From positions 4,030,001-4,094,000 of the forward strand of contig CAVWCQ010000008.1 of the NCBI GenBank assembly GCA_963753545.1: a DNA stretch of 64,000 bases, written 5' to 3'. This document shows positions 44,709 through 54,597 of the stretch, piece after piece. The notes below the pieces were generated by a model. It ran no database searches, was not told where the DNA came from, and worked only from the letters and a program-made list of their open reading frames with translations. The stretch comes from CAVWCQ01 sp963753545 (GTDB lineage: Bacteria > Chloroflexota > Anaerolineae > Aggregatilineales > Aggregatilineaceae). Position numbers and translations under genes: made by a program. The stretch's first letter is position 1. Each line of letters begins with the position of its first letter.

Positions 44709-45063
44709 TTCGTGCTCCTTGTGTAATGAGATGTGACTAACAGAGGTACTGAAAATGATGTTATGCGTATAAAGATAAGGGTTGAATATGAGTACAGATC
44801 GAAAAGAGGATGAGATTATTATGAGAGATTTTATTCACAATAATATTGTTTATTGGTAGCGCATGAAAAAGACCTCGGAGTGCGCGATTTTTCAACTGGT
44901 GAGAGCCGAAATGGCCGTATATGCTGGTTAATTGACCTTAGTATCTATCCGTAAATTCGGTTTGTAGGGGCGCTGCTTGCCGCGCCCGACAAATTATGGA
45001 TAGTTGTTCAGAACCGTTGTGATCCTACAGACCTCCTGAGAATCTCTCAAGAGGCCTGCAACC
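44709..45063. other. intergenic region between fasciclin and AOR genes
   Basis: No gene. Near the AOR stop (45029-45057) an imperfect 13-bp stem (AGACCTCCTGAGA with TCTCAAGAGGCCT) may end AOR transcription, but it lacks a T run. The region next to 44709 holds the fasciclin ribosome site (AAGGAG) and an AT-rich, presumably promoter-bearing stretch. Confidence 0.45.
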
Positions 45064-47043
45064 TTAGACAGTCGGTTTAAGCGTTCCCGCCTGCCCTGGC
45101 GTCAGTACATTAGGAATGGCGTCCGGGCCAGCGGCGAACGCTTCGGTCATGCCGCGCCGAATTTCCGCCCAATACTCCGCTGCCGTCCCCATCTTATCCT
45201 CGCGGAAACGGGCCAGCCAGTGGGCCAGATCCGGATCGTTCAGGCCGCTGCGCTCCCAATGCTCCAGAAAGCCAATGACCAGATCGACAACACGCGCGCT
45301 TTTCCAGACAACGGCTTTCGCGCATTCGTGATTATAGATACTCCGCGCGAGATTAAACTGCTGCGCCTTATAGTCCACATCCAGCCCATAATGTGCGGCA
45401 AGAATTTCATCCGTGATCGCTTCAGCCCACTTGCGGTGGAAGCGGCAGATTCCGCTGTTATCGTTGAACAGTTCGTAGGTCCACCGTTCCACATTCTTTC
45501 GCCCAAGTTCCGCCGGGGGCAGATAGTCCATCTCGTAGAAGACATAATATTTGCCCATGATCGGCATCGGGCTGAGCATACCGGGCGTCCAATACTGGTT
45601 AGGAACCATATACCCTTCGTCGCCGTTGCACAGATAAACCGCCCGCTCGACGCTGTCGATCCCCAGGGTCTTTCTCAGATCCCGTGCTGCGCCCCGGATA
45701 CCCTGTCGAAACAGCGCCGCCTGTGGCTTGAACAACAGTGCATTTAAGATGGCAATCGCATAATCCGCATTACGGCGGCTGTCTTCCACGCAGTCAAAAG
45801 GCTCAGCCGCGAAGCGAAAATTCATCTGATCGGCGGACGGAAAGCCATACACAATCGGATCAATCAGACCCTCGGATACGAGTTCCATGATCCAGGATAC
45901 CGTACCACCAATCTGGATTGCGTCGAAGCCCATAGAGTCAACAGTGTGATTGAGTTTTTCGGCGGCGCGCTGGTCAAAGACGCCCGTCTGCGGCCCGAGA
46001 GCATGATAGGGTTCGTAGTCCTTTTTATACTTACCGTTGATCTTCTTGCAGACTACCGGGCAGGGTTCGCCGCAGTGTTCGAAGCTTTTGGTTTTGATCG
46101 TTTCCTCGTTAAACTGGGCCAGATAGTGCTTGAGGATCAATTCCTCATGCTGCGCCTGCCGTTCGGCATCGGTCGCATAGATACTCTGGTAGTTAAAGCT
46201 CATGATGCGTGAGCCCATATTGCGCATATTGACGCCAAACGTGCCGCCCGTCTCGAATTCCGGCGCGTAGCGATACTTGGTAGTGACAGCCAGATCCGCC
46301 TGGATCGTCTTCTTGCCAAAATGTTCAAGGAAATACGCGTCAATTTCTGCCGAATCGCGCAGATCAGGATCTTCCCACTCGCCGCCGAACACACAGCCGA
46401 CAATGTTGTGATAACGCAGCAAACGGCTGCCCAATCCACCGCGCCCTGCCCAGTCTTCAACCGAGGTAAACTTCCCCTTGCGAATCGGGCTGGAACCAAT
46501 CGCCCCTTCATTGGTATACAGCGAGGCCGGGCCAACTGCGAAGATTCGCACCCGGTTCGCTGGATATTCAGCGGCATAGCGATCATACAGCGCCTGCTGG
46601 ATGGCAAAAAATCCGCGCAGGGGTTCACCTTCCGGATCAGCGTATCCGTTCCAGATCGGCTCAAAGTTGATCGGTTCCAGGCGGACGGTAATCTCGCCTG
46701 CCTTATGGTTCAGCAGCAGAACGCTGGGGCTGGGCGCTTGCCCGCGCAGAGCGACATAATTAACCCCCACGCCGTGAAAAGTGTAGGCCGCTCCACCCAT
46801 GCTGGACACGTAAAAACTTTCCCACTGCGGACTCCAGGCGCAAAAGATGAGTCGCCGCGATCCGGGAATGCTGCTGCCCGCCAGCAAGCCCTCGCCGAAG
46901 GTGAAGCTGTCAGGATAAAGCTGGTAGCGCCGCCAACCAAAATCAACAGGACCGAGCACCTCGGGTTCTTCTGTCGGGCGCAGATACCAATGTCCGTTGT
47001 TTAAATGCACAGTGAGTTCACGTTGCAGAATGGGGTAGACCAT
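45064..47043 (-). CDS. aldehyde:ferredoxin oxidoreductase (AOR)-family tungsten enzyme
   Basis: A 659-aa cytoplasmic protein. The N-terminal domain binds the bispterin cofactor (SSMGGAAYTFHGVGVNYVAL around residues 83-102, GPASLYTNEGAIGSS, WAGRGGLGS). The [4Fe-4S] ligands are CGEPCPVVC (about 327-335) and a distant Cys in NSGICRFH (about 541). The ATG at 47043 has AGGAGG five bases upstream; a GTG two codons earlier is less likely. Members oxidise aldehydes or reduce acids with ferredoxin, and the substrate is uncertain. It is not linked to a dedicated partner here. Confidence 0.87.
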   Translation of the reverse strand: MVYPILQRELTVHLNNGHWYLRPTEEPEVLGPVDFGWRRYQLYPDSFTFGEGLLAGSSIPGSRRLIFCAWSPQWESFYVSSMGGAAYTFHGVGVNYVALRGQAPSPSVLLLNHKAGEITVRLEPINFEPIWNGYADPEGEPLRGFFAIQQALYDRYAAEYPANRVRIFAVGPASLYTNEGAIGSSPIRKGKFTSVEDWAGRGGLGSRLLRYHNIVGCVFGGEWEDPDLRDSAEIDAYFLEHFGKKTIQADLAVTTKYRYAPEFETGGTFGVNMRNMGSRIMSFNYQSIYATDAERQAQHEELILKHYLAQFNEETIKTKSFEHCGEPCPVVCKKINGKYKKDYEPYHALGPQTGVFDQRAAEKLNHTVDSMGFDAIQIGGTVSWIMELVSEGLIDPIVYGFPSADQMNFRFAAEPFDCVEDSRRNADYAIAILNALLFKPQAALFRQGIRGAARDLRKTLGIDSVERAVYLCNGDEGYMVPNQYWTPGMLSPMPIMGKYYVFYEMDYLPPAELGRKNVERWTYELFNDNSGICRFHRKWAEAITDEILAAHYGLDVDYKAQQFNLARSIYNHECAKAVVWKSARVVDLVIGFLEHWERSGLNDPDLAHWLARFREDKMGTAAEYWAEIRRGMTEAFAAGPDAIPNVLTPGQAGTLKPTV

Positions 47044-47189
47044 CTTCACCTCCTGAGGTCAATACAGCCTCCATTCTATCCAGAGCTAGAAAAACCCTAC
47101 AGCGTCATTCCTCACAACTGCTGCCGCCGATTGTATATAAGCTATAATCAAAGAGCATTCAAACCCTGCAGAAACAAGGAAGCCCGCCC

Positions 47190-50100
47190 ATGAACTGTCC
47201 CTCTTGCGGAACAACCAACCCGGCTCAGGCACGTTTTTGTATGGGCTGCGGCCAACTGTTGGTGAATGGGGTTATCTGCTCAACCTGCCACACACTCCTC
47301 CCACCCTACGCGCGTTACTGCTTTAACTGCGGCGCGATGATGATCACGGCGGCTGTGCAGGCTCCTACCATCACTCAGAGTCTCCCGATTGCGGCACCGC
47401 CGCCCGTTCAAACGCTACCACCTGCGGTTGGGCGCAGCCTGCATGAAATGCTGGACTCACTGCGGCAGTTCTTGCCCGAAGACCTTTACGAGCCATTAGA
47501 ACGCCGCCCGACAGAAGCACATCTTTACTCGGCGCGCGATCATCTGGCGGCGCTGCTCCGCACCACCAAGACGTATCTGCCCTGGCCTGTGGTGACAGCA
47601 CCCCAACCTGCGGGTGTTCCGGCGGGCGGTATGGTGCAGGGCACCTTCCTGCTGTCGGATATGTCCGGCTTTACGGCGATGTCGGAACGGCTGAGCCGCT
47701 TTGGCCAGGCCGGGGCCGAACAGATCACGCACATTATCAACGAACTGTTTTATGAGCAGGTCAGCGTCCTGTTCCAATATGGGGGAACACTGCTGAAATT
47801 TGGCGGTGACGCGCTGCTTGGCGTGTTTACGGCTGACTCGTCTGCTGAGAGCATGGCCGAAAGCGCGTGGATGGCAACTCAGGCAGCATGGGCGATGCAG
47901 AAGGCCATGCAAAAATTCGCGCAGATCGAAGCGGGCGGCGAAACGTTTGCGCTCAAGATCAAGTGCGGCGTTTCCTCCGGGCGCTACTTTGCGGCGCATA
48001 TTGGCACCCAACAGAATATGGTCTACGTGACAACCGGTCATACGGTCAACCGTTCGGACGAAGCACAGAACTTTGCCGAACCGGGCGATATCATCATTTC
48101 CCAGTCCACATTGGACCTGTTGGGAGATCGGGTCGAGGTGGAAAAGCGCGACGAGGGCTTTTATCTGCTGCGCATGGTCGATCCGATGGATAGCGCCCTG
48201 CCTATCTGGTCACTGGATGAGCCGCTGTCCGGCTCCACCCTTGAACAGATTGCTTATCTCGTCGATCGGATGGATCGCCTTGCACCCTATATGCCCGCCG
48301 AACTGATCGCGCGCATCGTCAGCAATCCGGATAATGCGCAAATCACCCCCGATCACCGCCCGGTGACGGTGATGTTTGTCAACTATGTGGGCGTAAGCGA
48401 CTTGATCGAAGATGTGGGTGACAGCGACCCCGGCATGATCACGCATCACCTCAACGATTATTTCGTGCAGATGGCGGAAATCGTGGAACGCTATGAAGGC
48501 ACGGTTTCGCGCATGGATCAATACATCATCGGAGATCGGGTGGTTGTCTTCTTTGGCGCGCCGCGCGCTCACGAAGATGATCCAGTGCGGGCCATTTATA
48601 CCGCCCTGGATATGCAGGAAGCCGTGCGTAAACACTTCAACGCCCTGCAAACCCCGACAGGCATCTATCGCTTCCGCCAGCGCATCGGGATCAATACCGG
48701 GCATTTGTTTGCCGGGAATGTCGGCGCGCCCAATCTGCGCCAGGAATATACGCTGATGGGCGACGATATCAACATGGCAGCCCGCCTGATGTCCAAATCC
48801 GGCTTGGATCAGATCTTCATCACCAAAAAGACGCGTGAACGGGTAACCGCCTTCTTTGATCTGAAAGACGAGGGCGAACTCAAGGTCAAGGGCAAAGAAA
48901 TTCTGATACCCACCTATCAGGTCATTGGCCGTCGGGAACAGATCGGGCGCGTGCGCGGTTTGGAAAGCGGAGACTCGCCCTATACCGGACGCCAGGAAGA
49001 ATTAGAAGCGTTCAAAACATGTGGACAAGGGCTTCTCAGCAGCGGGCAAGGCCAGATTGTTTCGGTGATTGCCGACAGCGGCTTTGGCAAATCGCGCTTA
49101 CTGCAAGAATTTAGAAGCTGGTTCTCGACGCAAGAAGGCGCAGATCGTGTCCTGTGGTCCGAAGGGCACTGCCTGTCATTTAGCGAACAGGCAACCTACT
49201 GGCTGGCGGTGCAGATGCTGCATGGCCTGCTCGAACTCCCCACGGATGCCAGCGAGGACGACGTGTTGTATGCCCTCTGGGAACGCGGCGAAGACCTGTT
49301 AGGCAAAGAAACCGCGCGCGAGGCCATCCCCTTCCTGGCGCATATTATGGGGCTGCCCCTCGAAGGCGAATGGGCGGAAATCGTCAACAGCCTGACGCCG
49401 GAAGTGCGCCAGAAACAGGCATTCTGGGCGGCACGAGAATTTGTTGCTGCGGCTGCTCAACAGCGCCCAACCGTGATTGTCCTGGACGATCTGCACTGGG
49501 CCGACGAAGCATCGCTGGCGCTGGTGCAGGATCTGCTTGAAAGTACGGTCAACGCGCCGCTGATGTTCTGCTTGCTGTTCCGCCCTCGCCGCGATAAGGG
49601 CTGCTGGCGGCTGCGTGACCGGGCTGTGAGCGAATTCCCGCATCGGCACACCGAGATCGCGATCAAACCGCTCTCCCATGATCTGGGAGCGCAGCTTCTC
49701 GCCAGTCTGCTGCCCGGCGCATCCTTTAGTCCTGCTCAGCAGCAGGATATTCTGAATAAAGCATCGGGCAATCCTTTTTATCTGGAAGAAATTGTCCGAT
49801 GATCTGATCGAGAGTCGCGCTGTCGAACCGGACGGGGCCGGGCAGTGGCACCTCACAGACCGTATCGAAGCTGTCACCGTGCCGGATACGCTGGAAGGGG
49901 TGATCATGTCCCGCATTGACCGCCTGACCGAAACCGCTCGGCAGGCCTTGCAGATCGCTGCTGTCATCGGGCGCAGCTTCGAGATGCGCATCCTGCATTA
50001 TCTCACCGAGACTAAAACGGAGCTGGGCGAATGGCTGGCCCAGTTAGAACGCGACGATCTTATCCGGCCTATCAGTGCCACAGAGCGGGAAACCTACGTG

Positions 50101-51618
50101 TTCCCCAATGCGCTCGTGCAGGAAGTCGCTTATGACAATCTACTGGTACAGCGCCGCCAGACTTATCACCGCCGGGTAGGCGAAGCGCTGGAAGTCGTGC
50201 TGGCGGAGCGTATTGGCGATCAGAATGATACGCTGGCAGTCGATCTGGATGGAGACGGCATTCCCGAACGGGGCAGCGAACTACTGGCCTATCACTTTAG
50301 CCGTAGCGATGATCGTGTCAAAGCAATGCTTTACCTGGAACGTGCCGGGCTGAAAGCCCAGTCCGATTTTGCCAATACCACCGCCAAAGGGAACTTCTCA
50401 ATCTTGCTGGATTTGCTTGGTGAAGACGACGGCGTGTGGGAAAAGCGTTTTGACATCCTGGACCGGCGGCAGCGCATTTTTAAGCTGTCTGGCGAACACG
50501 AAGCCCGCCGCGCCGACCTGGAAACGATGCTCGCCCTGGCCCAGGCTCACGGCGATGACTGCCGCCGAGCGACGACGCTGCTCCGACTGGCTGATCTGTA
50601 TGATACAACCAGCCGCTATGAAGATGCACAGACAGCGGCCCAGGAAGCGCTCCAAATCCGCACCCAACTGTGCGATCAGAAGGGGCAGGCAGAGGCGCTC
50701 TACCAGTTAGGCGTGCTGTCCTACTACCGGGGCGACCACGATCAGGCGTATCCCATGCTGCGGCAGGCCATCGAACTCCAGGAAACCGTCGGTGACAGCG
50801 AGGGTGAGTCGTGGAGTGTGATGTACGTCGGCATGATTCACTATGTGCGCGGCGAATACAGTGACGCAAGCCGCTGTCACGAACGCGCTTTACAGCTTGC
50901 TCAGGCCCGGCAGGATGGGTTGCAGGTGGGTATTCACCTGACCAATTCGGCCCGCGTCTGCCTGAACCTGGGCAAATATGAGCAGGCGATTCAACTGTTC
51001 GAGCAGTCGCTTCAGATGAAAATCCGCGTCGGGGATCGGATGGGCCAGGGCTTTAATCACTTCGGGATCGGGATGGCTCATCTGGCGCTTGAACACTACG
51101 ACGAGGCCGAGCAGGCGCTGCACAATTCCCTGATGATCCGGCAGCAAATTCACGACGAGCGCGGCATTAGCTATTGTCTGCACGGGTTGGGCCAGTTGGC
51201 GCTCAAACGCGGGCAGTTCGGTCCAGCCAAAGACTATCTTCAACAGGCCCATGAACTGCACTCCCGTCTCGGCTTGAAGGGAGAAATGATTGAGGATCTC
51301 TCGGCCTTGGGGCAGGTCTATTTGGGTGCGGGTAAACTTGATGTTGCCGTGACCGCCTCGACCCAGGCCATGACTCTGCTGGCTCAGCAGTTAAATGTGC
51401 CGGGCGAGGAACACCAGATTTTATTCAACCACTTCAAAATCCTGGCCGCCCAGCAGGATACCTCGGCCTGTGATTTGCTCAAACAGACCTACGCCATGAT
51501 GCACGCCCAGGCAGATCTGATCAGCGACCCGGCGGATCGGCAGGTTTACCTGGAGCAGCACAAGCTGAACCAGGAGATCATGGCGGAAGTCAGCAGCGGT
51601 AAATGGGATCTTCAGTAA
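47190..51618 (+). CDS. soluble-adenylyl-cyclase-like protein: zinc ribbons, two cyclase domains, AAA ATPase, TPR (one-base frameshift)
   Basis: About 1,475 aa when repaired. Two zinc ribbons (C3, C6, C17, C20; C30, C33, C44, C47). First class III cyclase domain (about 150-330): metal Asps D157 (LLSDMSGFT) and D207 (KFGGDALL), Lys K203, but NxxxR reads N287...E291. Second domain (about 390-560): first Asp replaced (FVNYVG, N398), D449, and intact N528/R532 (INMAARL). Then a P-loop ATPase (DSGFGKSR near 632, VLDDLHWADEA near 766) and TPRs. The frame breaks at CC 49796-49797 (EEIVDDLIES after repair). TATAAT at 47143-47148 precedes it. It should make cAMP at one composite site. Confidence 0.85.
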
Positions 51619-51635
51619 CGCCGCACAATACACCT

Positions 51636-51776
51636 TGTTCCGTTTTCCCCTTCCCCCCGCGTGCTTGCGAAGCAAGCCAAGCTGTGGGGGAAGGGAAGCT
51701 CAGCCGAACCTCACGCAGTGAGGCGCTGAGCCGGGATGAGGGTCTGCCCGCGATCCACACCGTTGATTTCATTCCA
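51636..51776 (+). repeat. palindromic intergenic repeat, copy e
   Basis: CCCCTTCCCCC...GGGGGAAGGG hairpin, with an inner GCTTGC/GCAAGC stem, then GCTCAG...CTGAGC with CCTCAC/GTGAGG inside, then CGGGATGAGG and the tail CGATCCACACCG. The parts and order match the copies at 14.6 kb, and it again lies directly behind a plus-strand stop codon. Confidence 0.65.
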
Positions 51777-51849
51777 TAAAGGTAGTGCCTTGTTTCTGCG
51801 GTGATATTTTGGCTTGAATGAGTCAGCCCTACAATTCGCTTTTAGGCGC

Positions 51850-52010
51850 TTGACATGACAGAACATTAGTTCTATCATAATAAGAGGGGTAAAGTAGCAC
51901 CCCGCCTTCAAGCGTATCATCGTTAAAAAAAGAATAAAGGCGAACATCGGATCAGCGCCGAAAGTTCGCCCAGGGTTAGAGAATGGTTAGTCATGGAACC
52001 GAAAAATAGG
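51850..52010 (+). ncRNA. possible small RNA behind a consensus promoter
   Basis: A near-perfect promoter, TTGACA (51850-51855), 17-bp spacer, TATCAT (51873-51878), has no gene in front of it. The sequence after position 51885 folds into GGGGT/ACCCC (51886-51903) and GGCGAAC/GTTCGCC (51939-51970), with a weaker GGTT/AACC after that. No clear terminator was found, so the end given is arbitrary. No coding potential. Confidence 0.35.
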
Positions 52011-52249
52011 GGGTGAAAAATCGTCACGAGAACAAAAGGCCTCGAAGTGATCAACTAAATTTTGTCGATTGTTAAGATCGAAACGCTCCGTAATCGATTT
52101 TATTATCAAAATGTAATCTACTTACTTCTATAAATGAGACTTTTCCCCCTCCAAACAGCCCTCAAAGCCTTAAGGCGGCCGCATCGATGATATTCATTCT
52201 TAAGAAATGAGGCTCGCCGCTGTGGCTAAGTGATCAACTTCTACCCCTC
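52011..52249. other. AT-rich intergenic spacer
   Basis: Nothing recognised beyond AT-rich sequence between the possible small RNA and the terminator of the esterase gene. Confidence 0.4.
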
Positions 52250-52297
52250 TAATGAAATTAATCGGGGCGGCTCGCTTCAATCTTCGGTTTCCGCCCC
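52250..52297 (-). terminator. terminator of the CE7 esterase gene
   Basis: Minus strand GGGGCGG (52291-52297) pairs with CCGCCCC (52264-52270), then GATTAATTTC. The loop is 20 bases and the T tract is interrupted, so strength is uncertain. Confidence 0.5.
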
Positions 52298-52305
52298 GCA
52301 GGTTA

Positions 52306-53274
52306 TTACCCCCACAGGCGTTTTAAGAACGCCTTTTTCTCCTCGGTCTGGAATGGGCCGCCGCCTTCGTGCTGGTTGTGCCGGTAAACCCGAATTTCCT
52401 TAGGTCCGGCGATCTGGTTATACGCGGCATAAACCGTCGAGGGTGGGCAAGTTCCATCCATCAAACCAACCGAATAGAGCGCGGGCGCATTGGCGCGGGC
52501 CGCGAAGTTGATCCCATCAAAATAGGAGAGCGTATTAAAGACGATTTCCTCTTTGTGGCGGTGAGTGGTCAGGTAGACCACGATTTCCTGATACGGATAA
52601 CTGTCCGTCAGGCCAACAGCGCGGCGGAAATGGCACAGGAACGGCACATCGGGCATGCTGGCGGCAAGATCGTTCACCAGTCCACTGACAGCCACCGTCA
52701 GCGCCCCACCCTGGCTGCCACCGGTAACCGCTACGCGCTTCGCATCAACGGCGCTGTGACTGCGGGCCGTTTCGACAGCGCGCACAGCATCCGTAATCAC
52801 TCGGCGGTAATAATAGGTCTTCGGATCAAGAATCCCCTGTGTCATAAAGCCGGGGACAAACGGATTCGCCCCATCGGGAAGATCGGGCGTGTCGCCAGGC
52901 TGCCAGACGCTGCCCTGCCCGCGTGTATCCATCACCAAAAAGGCATAGCCCACACTCGGCCAGAGCAGCCACGCTGCGGGAAAGCCGCGTCCGCCGCCAT
53001 AACCGATATATTCAACGACGCAAGGCAGGGGGCCTTGTGCGCCGTGCGGCTTCAGGAACCATCCCTTGATCCGCTGCCCTCCATAACCGGAGAAGGTCAC
53101 ATCCCACACATCAACCGTGCTAAATCCGGCATCCACCGGGATAAATTCGGGATTCAGGGGGTGCTGCCGGGCCTGTTCAAGCGTCTGCTGCCAGAAGCTG
53201 TCAAAATCAGCAGGTTCGCACCGATCCGGCTTGTATACTTGTAGTTCTTCAAGGGGCATATCAAAAAATGGCAT
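52306..53274 (-). CDS. acetyl xylan esterase, carbohydrate esterase family 7
   Basis: A 322-aa alpha/beta hydrolase without a signal peptide. It starts MPFFDMPLEELQVY, typical of CE7, then IKGWFLKPHG and YIGYGGGRG, the RGQG motif (DTRGQGSVW), the nucleophile Ser in VTGGSQGGALT (about 182), Asp in GLMDGTCPPST (about 270) and His in YRHNQHEGGG (about 301). It removes acetyl groups from xylo-oligosaccharides, and some members also act on cephalosporin C. It complements the GH5 and GH3 genes. Confidence 0.92.
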   Translation of the reverse strand: MPFFDMPLEELQVYKPDRCEPADFDSFWQQTLEQARQHPLNPEFIPVDAGFSTVDVWDVTFSGYGGQRIKGWFLKPHGAQGPLPCVVEYIGYGGGRGFPAAWLLWPSVGYAFLVMDTRGQGSVWQPGDTPDLPDGANPFVPGFMTQGILDPKTYYYRRVITDAVRAVETARSHSAVDAKRVAVTGGSQGGALTVAVSGLVNDLAASMPDVPFLCHFRRAVGLTDSYPYQEIVVYLTTHRHKEEIVFNTLSYFDGINFAARANAPALYSVGLMDGTCPPSTVYAAYNQIAGPKEIRVYRHNQHEGGGPFQTEEKKAFLKRLWG

Positions 53275-53299
53275 TGTCTTTTCTCCTCAAAAGTTATTG

Positions 53300-53331
53300 C
53301 GAAGCAACAGCCCGGACTATCTCCGGGCTGT
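53300..53331 (-). terminator. hairpin behind the 53341 lipoprotein gene
   Basis: ACAGCCCGGA (53307-53316) and TCCGGGCTGT (53322-53331) form a perfect 10-bp stem. The tail on the minus strand is only mildly T-rich. Confidence 0.6.
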
Positions 53332-53340
53332 AGTCAAACA

Positions 53341-53859
53341 TTATTCGGCAACCTTGGCAAAGGCAGTCCGAACGGTATCCACCAGGGGGCTAAACACCTC
53401 ATCGCTGATAGGATCTTCTCCGTCGGCAGCGATCACGTTAATCTCCACGACGATCTCATTTTCCTGCATCAGCGCATAACGGACCATCCCCGATTCGGAT
53501 TGGGCAAGCTGCGCCGTAACTTTCTTGGGAGCGCGATCCGCATCCAATTTCAGTTCCTTCATCATCAGATCGCGTTGGCGGTTATTGGAGGCAATCTCAG
53601 CAGCATTGGTACTGGGATAGGCATCAATGACAATGTAGGCAATTGCGTCGTTTGGACCTTCATACTCGTAGGTAATGTGGCCCTGATTGCTCACCGTGCT
53701 GCTGCCTAGCGTCAAAGTCCTGTTATCTTTGCGCTCCCATTCGCCAATTTCGGCTGGGATGTATTTGCCAAATTCATCGCTACGCTTCTTCGGACTGGGA
53801 CCGCAGGCTGTCAGGGCGATCAGGACAATCACGAACAGTACGCTCATTCGTTTGATCAT
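53341..53859 (-). CDS. predicted lipoprotein of unknown function
   Basis: A 172-aa protein. The signal sequence ends FVIVLIALTAC, a lipobox with Cys 19. The mature part has YIPAEIGEWERKD, GHITYEYEGPNDAIAYIVIDAYP and VVEINVIAADGEDP, which suggests a single beta-rich domain. No family recognised. It lies 19 bases after the livF stop and may be read from the liv operon. Confidence 0.75.
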   Translation of the reverse strand: MIKRMSVLFVIVLIALTACGPSPKKRSDEFGKYIPAEIGEWERKDNRTLTLGSSTVSNQGHITYEYEGPNDAIAYIVIDAYPSTNAAEIASNNRQRDLMMKELKLDADRAPKKVTAQLAQSESGMVRYALMQENEIVVEINVIAADGEDPISDEVFSPLVDTVRTAFAKVAE

Positions 53860-53877
53860 TTTTCCCCCTCTAGCTGC

Positions 53878-54597
53878 CTAATGCTCGCCCAGGTACGCCG
53901 CGCGCACCATTTCATTCTGCCGCAGCGCTTCGGCTGAATCGGACAGGATGATATTTCCCGTCTGGAGCACATAGCCCCGGTGCGCAACAGCCAACGCCAT
54001 CAGCGCGTTTTGTTCGACCAACAAAATTGTCGTGCCTTGCTGGTTCAGGTATTCAATAATGCGGAAGATTTCGCGCACCAGCAGTGGGGCCAACCCCATC
54101 GACGGCTCATCCAGCAGCAGCACGCGTGGGCGGGCCATCAGAGAGCGCCCTATCGCCAGCATCTGCTGCTCGCCGCCGGAGAGTGTGCCACCAAGCTGTT
54201 TTTGCCGTTCTTTCAGGCGCGGAAAGGTTTCGAATACAAACTCCAGGTCGCGTCCGATCTCCTGCGGATCGTCGCTGCGGCTGTAGGCACCCATCTCCAG
54301 ATTTTCCAGCACGGTCAGACGTTGGAAAATCTTGCGGCCTTCTGGCGATTGGACAATGCCGCGCTCGACAATACGGTGAGGGACTAACCGCGTGATATCT
54401 TCGCCTTCCAATAGAACTTGCCCCTCAGTAGGGCGTACAATGCCGCAGATGCTCTTGAGAGTGGTTGTTTTGCCTGCGCCGTTTCCACCGATCAGGGTAA
54501 CAATCTCGCCCTCGTCTACCGTGAGCGAAAGCCCTTTCAGGGCATGAATCTTGCCATAGTAGGTATGCAGATTATTGACTTCGAGCAGAGTAGTCAT
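53878..54597 (-). CDS. livF: branched-chain amino acid ABC transporter ATPase LivF
   Basis: A 239-aa ATPase. Walker A GGNGAGKTT (37-45), Q-loop VQSPEGRKIF, signature LSGGEQQM and Walker B LLLDEPSMGLAP, whose SMGLAP stretch is characteristic of LivF. It starts within the livG stop (ATGA overlap). One of two ATPases energising the LivHM permease in the inner membrane. Confidence 0.95.
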   Translation of the reverse strand: MTTLLEVNNLHTYYGKIHALKGLSLTVDEGEIVTLIGGNGAGKTTTLKSICGIVRPTEGQVLLEGEDITRLVPHRIVERGIVQSPEGRKIFQRLTVLENLEMGAYSRSDDPQEIGRDLEFVFETFPRLKERQKQLGGTLSGGEQQMLAIGRSLMARPRVLLLDEPSMGLAPLLVREIFRIIEYLNQQGTTILLVEQNALMALAVAHRGYVLQTGNIILSDSAEALRQNEMVRAAYLGEH

